Source of the DNA: G963665185 sp049723905
Lineage (GTDB): Bacteria; Desulfobacterota; Desulfovibrionia; Desulfovibrionales; Desulfovibrionaceae
Length of the DNA stretch: 64,000 nucleotides
NCBI RefSeq assembly: GCF_049723905.1
Contig: NZ_JBJKFD010000001.1
Span: forward strand, 558,001 to 622,000
Direction of reading: 5' to 3'
Shown here: piece by piece, positions 9,342-18,174 of the stretch
Position numbering within the stretch: position 1 is the first letter of the stretch
Layout: the number at the start of each line of letters is the position of its first letter
Notes under the pieces: model-generated
Seen by the model: the letters and a program-made list of their open reading frames with translations, nothing else
The model's database searches: none
Told to the model about the DNA's origin: nothing
Program-made: the position numbers and the translations under genes

Positions 9342-9875
9342 TTACCTCGTCTGGGAAGCCGCTTCGGCCAGGGCAATGCCCTTTTTGACGGCTTCAATGT
9401 TGAGTTCTGCGATTTTGGGCGCGAACTTTTTGTTGGCAGCCTTGACGATGCTGTCGAAGTCCACGAACGGGTACAGCTTGTAGGCGGCGCCAAGTGCCAC
9501 GAGGTTTGCCGATTTTGGTGCGCCCATGTCCTGGGCGGTCTTGGTGCAGGGGATAGGCAGCCAGTTGTCGAAACTGCGTTCGGCCATGATGCTGGAGTCG
9601 TAGATGACGGGGGCTTTGGCATCGTCGTAGCGGTTGCCGATCACATCGTGAAGAGCCACTATCACGTTGGGATTGGTGACCTGCTGGAACAGGATCTCGT
9701 CCGCCGAGATGATTGCCTCGGCAGTGATGAAGCCGCCGCGCTGGGCAATGCCGTAGGTCTGGGTCTGGACTACCTTGAGGTCCTGGGCAATGGCGCATTC
9801 GGCCAGGAAGGAGGCCACGAAGATGAGGCCCTGTCCGCCGGTGCCGGCCATGAGGATTTCAGTATGCTGTGCCAT
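9342..9875 (-). CDS. korC: 2-oxoacid:ferredoxin oxidoreductase gamma subunit
   Basis: 177 residues matching the POR/KOR gamma domain, with the N-terminal GTGGQGLIFVASFLAE glycine loop and the TYGIAQRGGF motif. This subunit binds CoA-side elements of the enzyme and helps shuttle electrons. The start lies one base after the beta subunit stop, so the genes are coupled. It joins KorA, KorB and the ferredoxin as a cytoplasmic complex. Confidence 0.94.
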   Translation of the reverse strand: MAQHTEILMAGTGGQGLIFVASFLAECAIAQDLKVVQTQTYGIAQRGGFITAEAIISADEILFQQVTNPNVIVALHDVIGNRYDDAKAPVIYDSSIMAERSFDNWLPIPCTKTAQDMGAPKSANLVALGAAYKLYPFVDFDSIVKAANKKFAPKIAELNIEAVKKGIALAEAASQTR

Positions 9876-9876
9876 G

Positions 9877-10704
9877 TTACTTGCCCTCCTTCTGTGCCAG
9901 GCGGCTGCGCATGGTTTCGTAACTGGTATTGAAGTCGGGCTCGTGGCGATCGACGAATTTGCCGATCTTGAAGTATCCTTGTTCGGCGGCGTTCTCGATC
10001 TTGTTGAACTTGGTCTCGGACACGCCCTTTTCCTTGAGCCAGCGGAACATATCCAGGGGCTGGCGCATCTTGTTGCGGGGGCCGAACAGGGTGGTGCAGG
10101 GGCTGGCGACTTCTATGACGGAGAAGCCCTTGTTGCTGATCCCTTCCTGGATGCGCTTGGTCAAACGTGTGCCTTGGGTAACGGTTTCGCGGGCCACATA
10201 GTTGGCCCCGGCAACCTTGGCCAGTTCGCAGACGTCCACGCTCCGTTCGGGGTTGCCGAGGACCGAGGTGCTGGTGCAGGCATCGTGCGGTGTTGTGGCC
10301 GAAGCCTGGCCGCCGGTCATGCCGTAGTTATAGTTGTTCACTACGACAGCGGTCAGATCCATGTTGCGGCGGGCCGCGTGCAGCAGATGGTTGCCGCCGA
10401 TGGTCGTGCCGTCGCCGTCACCCATGAGCACTACCACGGTCAATTCCGGGTTGGCGCTCTTCACACCGCTGGCGTAGGACAGGGCGCGGCCGTGGGTGGT
10501 GTGCAGGGCGTTGCAGGTGAAGTAGTCGTCCGCCTTGCCCCAGCAGCCGATGCCGCTGACCATGACGACTTTGCGCGGGTCCAGTTCCAGATTTTCCAAG
10601 GCGCAGGCTATGGCTCTGACTACGATGCCGTCCCCGCAGCCGGCGCACCACATGTGCGGCAGGGATTCGGTCCGTATATAATTCATTCCAGTGGCGTATT
10701 TCAT
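9877..10704 (-). CDS. korB: 2-oxoacid:ferredoxin oxidoreductase beta subunit (TPP-binding)
   Basis: 275 residues from the ATG at 10704, chosen for the AGGAGA site six bases upstream and because it begins ten bases past the alpha subunit stop; the frame is open further upstream but that part overlaps korA. The cluster-binding cysteines C20 and C23 lie in MWCAGCGDG, with C53 and C63 further on. The thiamine pyrophosphate motif runs from GDGDG (94-98) to NNYNYGMTGG (122-131). It binds thiamine pyrophosphate and a [4Fe-4S] cluster, the site of oxidative decarboxylation. The substrate range (2-oxoglutarate, branched-chain oxoacids or other) is not decided by sequence alone. Confidence 0.94.
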   Translation of the reverse strand: MKYATGMNYIRTESLPHMWCAGCGDGIVVRAIACALENLELDPRKVVMVSGIGCWGKADDYFTCNALHTTHGRALSYASGVKSANPELTVVVLMGDGDGTTIGGNHLLHAARRNMDLTAVVVNNYNYGMTGGQASATTPHDACTSTSVLGNPERSVDVCELAKVAGANYVARETVTQGTRLTKRIQEGISNKGFSVIEVASPCTTLFGPRNKMRQPLDMFRWLKEKGVSETKFNKIENAAEQGYFKIGKFVDRHEPDFNTSYETMRSRLAQKEGK

Positions 10705-10714
10705 GGATATTCTC

Positions 10715-11839
10715 CTAAAACAAAGCCTTTGTGATGGAGTCGGGGAACATGATTGTTCCGTTGTACGAATTGACCTGGCTGACCATGGAGGGGTCACCGA
10801 CCACCTTGCGTACTTCGCCGGCAACCTGGCCCGAATAGTTCATTTCGGGAACGACGATCCTGCGTGCATTGGCTGCAGCCTTGGCAACGGCCTTTTCCGG
10901 GAAGGGCCAGATGGTCTGGAGCTGCAGCACCCCGACCTTGAGACCTTTTTCCCGAGCATTGGCCGCGGCGGTGCGGGCTGCACGGGTGACAACGCCGTAT
11001 GCGACGATGAGCACTTCGCATCCGTCCGTGTCGAACTCCTTGACCATGATCACGTCATCCAGATTTTCTTCCAGTTTGGTATGCAGCTGGGCCACGCGGC
11101 GGGCAGCATTTGCAGGCGTGTTGCAGCTGAATCCGTCCTCGCCGTGCATGGAACTGGTCACATGGAAGATGTAGTCGCTGCCATAAGCGGCCAGAGGGGC
11201 GACAGCGCCAGGGGTGAAATCGAACGGCTTGTAATCTTTGGGGGCGCCTGTGGGCTTGGCACGGTCGATCACTTCCAGCTCGCCGGGTTCCGGGATGGTG
11301 TAGCTTTCGCGCATGTGGCCGACCACTTCGTCGGGGGCGACCACTACCTGTGTGCGGTAACGCTCGGCGATGTTGAATGCCTTGACCGTCAGCTCGAAGC
11401 ATTCGGCAACGGTGGCCGGGATGAGGGCGACGACGCTCTGGTCTCCATGACGGCCCCAACGCAGCTGCATGACATCCGACTGGGCCGGGCGGGTGGCAAG
11501 ACCCGTACTGGGGCCAGAACGCTGGACGTTGACCACGACCAGCGGGACTTCGCCCATGGTGGCCATGCCCAGGTTCTCCTGCATCAGGGAAAAGCCGGGA
11601 CCGCTGGTGGCGGTAAAGGCCTTGGCGCCGGACAATGACGCGCCGATGATGGCGCCCATGCTGCCCAGTTCGTCCTCCATCTGCATATACACACCACCGA
11701 TCTTGGGCATCTCTGCCGCACAGATCTGTGCGATTTCAGAGGATGGTGTGATGGGGTAGCCGGCATAGAACCGTGCCCCGGCGTAGAAAGCGCCCTGGGC
11801 TATGGCTGCGTTGCCTTGAATCAATTTGGTTGTACTCAT
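10715..11839 (-). CDS. korA: 2-oxoacid:ferredoxin oxidoreductase alpha subunit
   Basis: 374 residues of the short Kor/Vor alpha type, without the fused gamma domain seen in 2-oxoglutarate enzymes of about 600 residues. The N-terminal pyrimidine-binding part has ARFYAGYPITPSSEIA and later QMEDELGSMGAIIGASLSGAK; the C-terminal transketolase-like part ends in EMNYSGQVAGEVR. A GAGGAG site precedes the ATG, 20 bases after the transporter gene. Gene neighbours ptb and buk favour branched-chain or other simple 2-oxoacids over 2-oxoglutarate, but this is inference and the kor name is used for the family. Confidence 0.93.
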   Translation of the reverse strand: MSTTKLIQGNAAIAQGAFYAGARFYAGYPITPSSEIAQICAAEMPKIGGVYMQMEDELGSMGAIIGASLSGAKAFTATSGPGFSLMQENLGMATMGEVPLVVVNVQRSGPSTGLATRPAQSDVMQLRWGRHGDQSVVALIPATVAECFELTVKAFNIAERYRTQVVVAPDEVVGHMRESYTIPEPGELEVIDRAKPTGAPKDYKPFDFTPGAVAPLAAYGSDYIFHVTSSMHGEDGFSCNTPANAARRVAQLHTKLEENLDDVIMVKEFDTDGCEVLIVAYGVVTRAARTAAANAREKGLKVGVLQLQTIWPFPEKAVAKAAANARRIVVPEMNYSGQVAGEVRKVVGDPSMVSQVNSYNGTIMFPDSITKALF

Positions 11840-11859
11840 TGGATAAGCTCCTCAATCTA

Positions 11860-13284
11860 TTACATTAAGCCGAACATCTTCCAGAACGGGACACTGACCA
11901 GGAAACCGATCGTACTGATGACGGTGAAGGCCATGCAGAACTTGGCCATGGGCCAGTGGTCTGACATCTCTCCGTGCGTGGTAAATTGGGCGCAGAGGTA
12001 TATGGTGTTCATATACTTGAAGAAGAAGAGGTTAGCGGCCGTAAAGGCTACAAAGATGACGATCCATGGATTGACGCCTGCGGCCATGACCGACGGCATC
12101 ATGACGATGGCCACGATGATGGAGCCTGAGGTCATGTTGGTTATCAGGAAGCGCATCAGGATGATGACCACAACGATGGATATGATCATGGTGAAGGTGT
12201 TGGTCATGACCAAGCCCATGATCGGCCTGAGTGCGCCCGTCAGCCATGTGTCTATGCTCAAGGCCTTGACCACTTTGGCCATGTTGAAAACGCAACCGAT
12301 AAGGAAGATGGCGGGCCATTCGATGCGGCTCTTGAAGTCTTCCTTGGTCATGGTTTTCACGCCGAGCAGCACGCACATGGCGAGCACGGCAATGACGGCA
12401 CCGGAGATGTGGTGAATGAAGCTGGTCATCCATCCCAGCAGGGCACAGAGGATAACAGCCAGAACGATTTTTTCGTCCCTGGTCATGGGGCCGATTTTAT
12501 CCAGTTCCTTGCGGCCGTATCCCTTGGGCAGGGCCAGAGGCTCTTCGGGCTTGTATGCCCAGAAAATGTAAAGCGCCAATCCGACAAAGGCCACGACGCC
12601 CCAGGGCAGCGCCCACAGGAACCAGTCGAACCAGGAGACGTTCTTATACTGTTCCGGGAGGATGCTGATCAACATATAGTGGCTGAAGGAACCGGACAGG
12701 AAAATGTGGCCCATAAGGACGAAGCCGGTGTAGCAGGCGGCCATCAGGCCGGAAGCGGCCGGGCTTTTCCTTTCTGCGCCCAGAGAGTCGCTGATGGCCA
12801 GGGCCAGCGGCGCGGACAGGGCGGACTTGGCGTTCATGCTCGGCACCAGCGGGCTGATGATGGTTCCCGCGCCCATGAGGCCCAGAACCTGCCCTTTGAA
12901 GGTCGCCGGAAAAAGCGTCAGTACATAGAGAGAAATACGCCGCAGCAGGCCAGTTCTGCCTGCCACCGCACCCAAAGCAAAGGCTCCTACCATCATCCAC
13001 CAGCCTGTTCCGGCAAAGGTGGAAAAGGCCACGTTGAATTTGACGCTTTTGGTTGCAGCCCAGAACGTACACATCAATATGCCGGTAACGTACTCCGGTA
13101 CGATCTGGCATATCCACCAACCCACGGCGAAGACGAGAACGCCGATGGCGGTCATGGCCTGAGGGGTCAATCCTTCCGGTGGGGTTATTTGTGAAATTGA
13201 ATACGCCGCAATAATGGATAAAATGGCAACGGCGTATTTTACGTAAACAACCCAACCGCCACCCGACTCCGTTTTGCACTCCAT
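11860..13284 (-). CDS. DASS-family (SLC13/CitT) sodium/dicarboxylate-type transporter
   Basis: 474 residues from the ATG at 13284, which has AGGAGGT five bases upstream. The frame is open to 13482, but that would place the start upstream of the sigma-54 promoter at 13456-13470, so the longer form is excluded. About eleven to twelve hydrophobic segments are visible. Two SNT-type substrate loops of the family can be picked out: VPSMNAKSALSAP and LITNMTSGSI. DASS carriers import carboxylates with sodium or by exchange. As first gene of the oxoacid operon it probably brings in the acid that the Kor enzyme oxidises, or exchanges product acid (inference). Confidence 0.88.
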   Translation of the reverse strand: MECKTESGGGWVVYVKYAVAILSIIAAYSISQITPPEGLTPQAMTAIGVLVFAVGWWICQIVPEYVTGILMCTFWAATKSVKFNVAFSTFAGTGWWMMVGAFALGAVAGRTGLLRRISLYVLTLFPATFKGQVLGLMGAGTIISPLVPSMNAKSALSAPLALAISDSLGAERKSPAASGLMAACYTGFVLMGHIFLSGSFSHYMLISILPEQYKNVSWFDWFLWALPWGVVAFVGLALYIFWAYKPEEPLALPKGYGRKELDKIGPMTRDEKIVLAVILCALLGWMTSFIHHISGAVIAVLAMCVLLGVKTMTKEDFKSRIEWPAIFLIGCVFNMAKVVKALSIDTWLTGALRPIMGLVMTNTFTMIISIVVVIILMRFLITNMTSGSIIVAIVMMPSVMAAGVNPWIVIFVAFTAANLFFFKYMNTIYLCAQFTTHGEMSDHWPMAKFCMAFTVISTIGFLVSVPFWKMFGLM

Positions 13285-13455
13285 GTTGTACCTCCTACAA
13301 TGCGAAAGAGCGATCTTGGGTGAATCCCATTTGGTGCGCCGCCGATCCTTTACCTGTGTTGAAACGGGACGCAGGCATCTGTGTTGCTTTTCCTCGCGAG
13401 ATTCCGGTTCAGGTCTGAAACAGTCCGGTGGATCGTGCGAAGTTGTTTGCGAATA

Positions 13456-13470
13456 GCAACCAGTGTGCCA
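13456..13470 (-). promoter_or_regulatory. sigma-54 (-24/-12) promoter of the oxoacid operon
   Basis: Read on the minus strand: TGGCAC-ACTGG-TTGC, an exact match to the sigma-54 core TGGCAC-N5-TTGC. The predicted start of transcription is near 13444, leaving a leader of about 160 bases before the transporter ATG at 13284. Confidence 0.9.
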
Positions 13471-13495
13471 GAAATAATACACATAAAAACTTTTT

Positions 13496-13568
13496 TAACA
13501 TGCTGTTATATAAGGATATTTCTTTTTGTCTTTTAGAGGCCGTCTCCTTTTTGTAACAGATGGTGTTA
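13496..13568. promoter_or_regulatory. candidate activator binding sites upstream of the sigma-54 promoter
   Basis: Two inverted repeats with the same arms: TAACA-TGC-TGTTA at 13496-13508 and TAACA-GATGG-TGTTA at 13554-13568. They lie about 26 and 84 bases upstream of the -24 element, the second in the usual range for enhancer-binding activators. Spacers differ (3 and 5 bases), so only one may be real. Confidence 0.4.
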
Positions 13569-13786
13569 AAATATTTAGCGGTGTTCATTTTCTTTCCTTG
13601 TCCATGTTCCGGGTGTCTCGGAGAGAGAGGGCACGGGAGTGGGTCGGAAAGGTGGGCTGAAGACCGGTAAAGGGTATTGCCCCGAAGTATGGCATGGGTT
13701 TTTCAGTCTTTCGGTGAACGGGAAGGAGCCGGAATCTTTATTGTTCCGGTTCTGATGGGGGCTCCAGGTGAATCAAGGGAAGGGCG
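13569..13786. other. upstream region without a recognised gene
   Basis: With the preceding leader this makes about 300 bases between the sigma-54 promoter and a decayed gene. I see no coding region or RNA gene here. Confidence 0.4.
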
Positions 13787-14585
13787 TTAGCGAAGTCGTG
13801 GTCCGCAGACTTTGGCCACTCGTTTGGTCGTGTGCACGGCCTTGATGTCCGAGCCGTGTCTAGCCTGACCATCAGCAATGTGCATTATGCAGGCCGGACA
13901 GCCAATGGTCACTGTGGCGGAGCCGGGGATGGTATTCCCGATTTTGTCGTCGTGGATGGGGTTGGACAATTCGTAGTTCTCAATGCTGAAAGTGCTGCCC
14001 CGCAATAGGCTCCGGCGTCATACATCCTGATATACTTGGTTTCTGGCGGGGCTTACAGTCGCTGGCGCGGTTAAGTCTTCACGTTTCGGGCCATGTGGCA
14101 GGAAGCACGAGAGGTCACGTTGCGCTCTCGTGAAACTATATTTCGGGAGATACGGGGTTGGACGAGATATGGGGAGTAATCGATCAGCTTGCTGCGCAGG
14201 CCCTGTCAGATGGATCAGGCCTCGTTGTCAAGGGGCAGTCGTTCAATACTGTTCTTTCAGGGCTAATCCCTAGGTGGGGCAGGCCGTAATGATAACCTCA
14301 GAGTTCCTGCTCCCCAGAGCCAGAACCGTACGTTCAGCCAACAGAGCGGCGTTGTCAAAATCGTCGTACAGCATCATGGCGGGGAAGTAACAGCCCATAT
14401 CGTCCGGAATGGATACCCGGATGGTGTTGTTCGCAGGTTTTTGACTTCCTCGGATGCTCTGGCCTCGGGGAAGACATAGCTGACCATGCACCACAGGAAA
14501 AAGGCGACATGGGCCGTGGGATGTTTGAGATTGTTCCGGCGGGATACTCGGCTGAGCAGATGGCTTCCGGACATCTGCGGAACAC
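13787..14585 (-). pseudogene. decayed Fe-S oxidoreductase with cysteine-rich CCG domains (GlcF/LutA/HdrB-like)
   Basis: Pieces of one protein survive in different frames. At about 14374-14574 one frame reads VAFFLWCMVSYVFPEARAS; at 14270-14494 another reads YFPAMMLYDDFDNAALLAERTVLAL and EVIITACPT before a stop. At 13787-14005 a third reads TVTIGCPACIMHIADGQARHGSDIKAVHT. These match the first and second CCG domains of glycolate/lactate oxidase Fe-S subunits and heterodisulfide-reductase-like proteins, in the right order. At least two frameshifts and stops interrupt it, and a cysteine expected after ACPT is replaced by a stop codon. Function is lost. Confidence 0.75.
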
Positions 14586-14627
14586 CCCTTTTGCGCCGAG
14601 CCCTGCTGCGGGGATGGGCAGCCTAAC

Positions 14628-14787
14628 TTACATTCCCTTGCTATGTTTGACCTTGCGAAACAGCACGTTCTGAAAGATGCCGCCCGAACGCATGGTCAAG
14701 TCAAACAAGTGTTTGTATGTCTTCTCGATCCTGTTCGGAATTCTTGAGCTTCTTTTCGAATTCTTGGATCCTACGCTGGGTATCCAT
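14628..14787 (-). pseudogene. gene fragment upstream of the decayed Fe-S protein
   Basis: From an ATG at 14787 one frame gives 28 residues, a charged helix (MDTQRRIQEFEKKLKNSEQD...), then a stop. A shifted frame continues with LTMRSGGIFQNVLFRKVKHS and ends at 14628. The two halves look like the end of one protein broken by a frameshift. I cannot name it; its position suggests it belonged to the same operon as the decayed Fe-S gene. Confidence 0.4.
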
Positions 14788-14947
14788 GAGAGCCGGTTTG
14801 CCCTGACCAGGAAAAGCTACACAGCGAGGCTTGGCTCCTTCTGTGTATGTACCCCCGAAGAGATTGGTTCAAAGTTGCAATGTGTGAATCAAAACAGGTA
14901 GATATATCTATCCAGAGTTACATGTTGCTATCCTGTTGTGTAGAACG

Positions 14948-14975
14948 ACCGCCCCGGCCAAGGAGCCAGGGCGGT
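14948..14975 (-). terminator. hairpin after the chemoreceptor gene
   Basis: ACCGCCC pairs with GGGCGGT, with an inner GGC/GCC pair. It lies about 30 bases past the chemoreceptor stop on the minus strand. The tail is only weakly T-rich (CGTTCT). Confidence 0.5.
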
Positions 14976-15006
14976 GCATAAGCTTGTATTCCAGCCTGTT
15001 CGAGTT

Positions 15007-16563
15007 TTAAACCTTTCGCAGCCCTTCGATGATTTGCTGTAATTTATTGACATTCTGCACAAGCTGCGAAAGGGCCGTGGTTGCCTGGGACATGGAGGCG
15101 CTGGTTTCGCCGGAGATCCTGTTGATCTCTTCGGTATGTCTGGCTATTTCTTCGTTGGCCGCGGATTGCTCATTCGACGCAGTCGCAATGGCACTGACCT
15201 GCAGCGAGGTGTCTTCGGCGAGTGTGACAATGCTTTCCAAGGCCTGGCCGGACTCCTGCGCCAAAGTGGCCCCCTGGGTCACCACCTTGACAACCTGGTC
15301 CATGTTGCTGATATTGTTTCTGGTACCGTTCTGGATGGAAGTAATGGCGTCGCCCACCTCTTTTGTCGCGGACATGGTTTTTTCCGCCAGCTTGCGTACT
15401 TCATCGGCAACCACAGCAAAGCCCCGGCCTGCATCGCCCGCCCGCGCGGCCTCGATGGCTGCGTTCAACGCCAGCAGGTTTGTCTGGTCGGCAATGTCCG
15501 TGATTACGTTCATTATTTGTCCGATCCCTTCGGCTTGCTGTCCAAGGCCGTTCACGTCCTGCTGCATGTCCTGCACGCGCTGCTCGATGTCCGAGATGGC
15601 TCCGGCAACGTCATTGACGATTTCAGCCCCTTCCTGGGCCCTGGAACGCGTTGCCTCGGAGTTGACGGCCGCGTCGGAAGCGTTTTGGGCCACTTCCAAT
15701 ACGGTCACGTTCATTTGTTCCATGGCTGTTGCCGTTTCCGCGATACGTTCGCTTTGCGTCTGCGCTCCGTCGTTGGCTTCTTCGACCTGGCGGTACAATT
15801 GTTCCGTGGATGCGCTGAGATTTTGCATTATCGAATCAAGCTGATCCGCAGCCAGGAACATGCCTTCCTTCTGAGCCTGTTCCGCTTTCTTCTTTACCTG
15901 GTTCATTTCAGTAACGTCCTGAACCACTTCTATATGCCCGATTTGCTGGCCCGACTTGTCGGTCAGATAGGCGGTATCGACCTGAAAATCTCTTTCCAGT
16001 CCGGGCTGCGTAAAGAACGAAGTATTTTGCCCCCGTCTGAGGCAGGCAATACCGCAACGATCGGTATCGCAAATGTCTGCGCCCCAGTTGCTGCATTGTT
16101 TCCCTAGCGCCTCTTCCCGAGTTGACGCTGTCAGATCCATGGCCGCCTTGTTGATAAAGGTCCAATTCATGTCCATATCCGTTACGGAAATAGGCCAGGG
16201 AATGGAGTCAAGCAAACTTTCGTACCAATAGATTTTATCTCTGGCCGCTGTTAAAAGCGCATCTAGGGTAAGAGCACATCCTTTTACCGTATTACCTAAC
16301 TGCTTTTCATTGCTGATTTTATAGTCATTTTCAGCAACAGTAGTTATAGTATTCGCAATTTTTGCGATTGGAGAAATGAATTTTTTCAATAAAAAAAAGT
16401 AACAAGATGCAAATAGAAGTATTGAAATAATACTCAAAGGCCAGATTGCACTCGTTATATTCATGAATCCAATGAATCCAGATGCACAGAATAGCACAAA
16501 GAATACCAGCATAATAGTGTTGAAGGTTGTTTTTATTGATCTTGATTTAGTTGAAGTGCGCAT
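15007..16563 (-). CDS. methyl-accepting chemotaxis protein with cytoplasmic PAS domain
   Basis: 518 residues. Two hydrophobic helices (about 14-36 and 39-59) are separated by only a few residues, so there is essentially no periplasmic sensor. A linker resembling a HAMP segment (about 60-100) leads to a PAS domain (about 110-235) containing a cluster of cysteines (CSNWGADICDTDRCGIACL). The C-terminal half is the MCP signalling coiled coil with the conserved hairpin tip EAARAGDAGRGFAVVADEVR. Sensing is therefore probably intracellular, through the PAS domain, perhaps by a metal or redox cofactor on the cysteines (inference). No CheR-docking pentapeptide is visible at the C terminus. Confidence 0.93.
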   Translation of the reverse strand: MRTSTKSRSIKTTFNTIMLVFFVLFCASGFIGFMNITSAIWPLSIISILLFASCYFFLLKKFISPIAKIANTITTVAENDYKISNEKQLGNTVKGCALTLDALLTAARDKIYWYESLLDSIPWPISVTDMDMNWTFINKAAMDLTASTREEALGKQCSNWGADICDTDRCGIACLRRGQNTSFFTQPGLERDFQVDTAYLTDKSGQQIGHIEVVQDVTEMNQVKKKAEQAQKEGMFLAADQLDSIMQNLSASTEQLYRQVEEANDGAQTQSERIAETATAMEQMNVTVLEVAQNASDAAVNSEATRSRAQEGAEIVNDVAGAISDIEQRVQDMQQDVNGLGQQAEGIGQIMNVITDIADQTNLLALNAAIEAARAGDAGRGFAVVADEVRKLAEKTMSATKEVGDAITSIQNGTRNNISNMDQVVKVVTQGATLAQESGQALESIVTLAEDTSLQVSAIATASNEQSAANEEIARHTEEINRISGETSASMSQATTALSQLVQNVNKLQQIIEGLRKV

Positions 16564-16695
16564 AGTAATTCCCCTGTCTAAGAAGATTTTTCACCAGTCT
16601 GTACCTTTTTTCTGCGGATGATGAGATGGACTGGCCCATTTTCTCGACCTCCGGAACGCCAAAGGGCAACCTTGCTCCATTCGTGCAATCTGTAC

Positions 16696-16884
16696 TCAGA
16701 GTAACTTGATTTCCATGGTTTGTTCGCCGACGGCAAGAAAGGCTTCTTTCCAGCGAGAAAGTTTGGCTGCCGTTCTGCCCACTTCGCGGCTAACAAGTTT
16801 AATATCCTCGCCACGTAAAAGTTCGGTTTTATGCTGCGCCCAAAATCGCTTGGGCATGGCTTCTGGAGTTTCTGATTCGGCCAT
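16696..16884 (-). pseudogene. transposase OrfA-like fragment
   Basis: 62 residues from an ATG with AGGGGGTT seven bases upstream. The helix-turn-helix segment LVSREVGRTAAKLSRWKEAFLAVGEQ matches the N-terminal part of IS3-type OrfA proteins when taken in pieces. The protein stops soon after and no second transposase frame follows, so this is a remnant. Confidence 0.55.
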
Positions 16885-17670
16885 GAACAACCCCCTGGGT
16901 ATCAATTCTTACCCCCAAAATTCAGTGTCCAAAAAAAATCTACACTAATCCCAAAATACCATATTTGAGGCCCTGAATAAAGACTCTTTAAATTTTTTTG
17001 TGAAACTCATTTCCCGGACAACGATACCACCAAGTGGCGCAGCGATCAGTTATATTATGGTTATAAAATTTACCGGATTTCTATACCCCCGGGCCTTTGC
17101 GCGTGCGGCTTGAAACAGGCCGTTAATCCCTCCAGCCGTGCGTTTGTATGCTATGATCACCAACGATAGAGGATACGGTTCAAGTGCCTTTCGAAAGTTT
17201 TCAACGCGATTCTGACGGAGCTGTGAAGCGGCTCATCCTGTACTTTATCACGGGCATAATTGATGAAATTCATCGTTTGCCATTTCGCTGCATGGCTAGT
17301 TTTCGCTTGCCGTATTCACCGCAGTTGTTCCTTGATTTGATATGCGATTCTAGTAGCATACGCTTCACTCTTTAGCTGTGGAGTGTCATGAAGTTGTTCA
17401 CTCCGAGTCCAGCCCTGCTCATGGGGGTGACTCCCGCTTCAATACAACGAACGAATTCCGCTCGCCCAAGAGAAGCGAGCTTAGCATTCTGGTGCACGTT
17501 CCCCCGTTTTGGGTTTGCTGGTTACGATGTGGAATCCCAACCTCTGCAAATTTAGGACGAGTGAACAACCTTTTGGAACATCACAGCTAGGTGCAAAACG
17601 CAGTATATTGGGGTTGTACGGGGCAAGGCAGGGCAGAGGCGGATTGAGACGTACAACAGCGACACCAAAA
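16885..17670. other. region without a recognised gene, left of the prophage
   Basis: Nearly 800 bases of mixed composition between the transposase fragment and the prophage boundary. The short open stretches here have no ribosome site and match no family I know. It may be debris of older insertions at the tRNA-Ser locus. Confidence 0.5.
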
Positions 17671-17743
17671 ACTAAAAAAGCCCTTGATTTACAATGGTTT
17701 TGAGGCTTTTTGGACAGCTCTGGATGGTTAGATGGCGAGGGTG
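17671..17743. repeat. left attachment-site repeat (attL)
   Basis: Matches 43078-43149 imperfectly over its length, with a 21-base identical block at 17717-17737 starting GCTCTGGATGG. It ends in a copy of the tRNA-Ser 3' end that lacks two bases compared with the intact gene. The flanking match CCCTTGATTTACAA is shared too. Confidence 0.8.
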
Positions 17744-17886
17744 TCTATGTAATTTCATATCTATTCTACAGTTATCACTTGAGATAAAAAATCACTTTTT
17801 TTGTTGCTCCCAGTTATGGGGCGGTAAGCGCATGGCGGAGAGTGACCTACGTTGCCACGGACTTGAAGGGCTGTTAACGTCCGGCC

Positions 17887-18126
17887 ATGACTTGGACAAA
17901 AGAAGATGAACGCGAATTTATGGAATATGTGCGAGAGCGTAATGAGGGTGGCATATGCCCCTTCCACCCTTCCGGGCTATCCGAACCGCCAACCGAGGCA
18001 GACTTGACGGCCATGATCCCGCTCAGGCTCGAATGGGCGGTGGATATAGCCGATAGTGACAAGCCACAAGAGCAGGAACGGCAAGCTACACTCCCGGATG
18101 TTGACCTGACTACCCCCAAGAAATAA
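17887..18126 (+). CDS. small prophage protein of unknown function
   Basis: 79 residues, acidic, with no signal peptide or membrane segment. It starts MTWTKEDEREFMEYVRER and has HPSGLSEPPTEAD in the middle. I recognise no family. It is the first open gene inside the left boundary and precedes the nuclease gene by 48 bases on the same strand, so the two may be co-transcribed. The upstream ribosome site is weak. Confidence 0.5.
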   Translation: MTWTKEDEREFMEYVRERNEGGICPFHPSGLSEPPTEADLTAMIPLRLEWAVDIADSDKPQEQERQATLPDVDLTTPKK

Positions 18127-18174
18127 TCCGATGGGGTCTGCGGTGCTTCCGTACCCCCTGAAAGGGGATACACC

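Noticed and set aside
17378..17590. Open stretch left of the prophage as a gene
   Set aside because: No ribosome site, composition like non-coding DNA, and no protein-like pattern.
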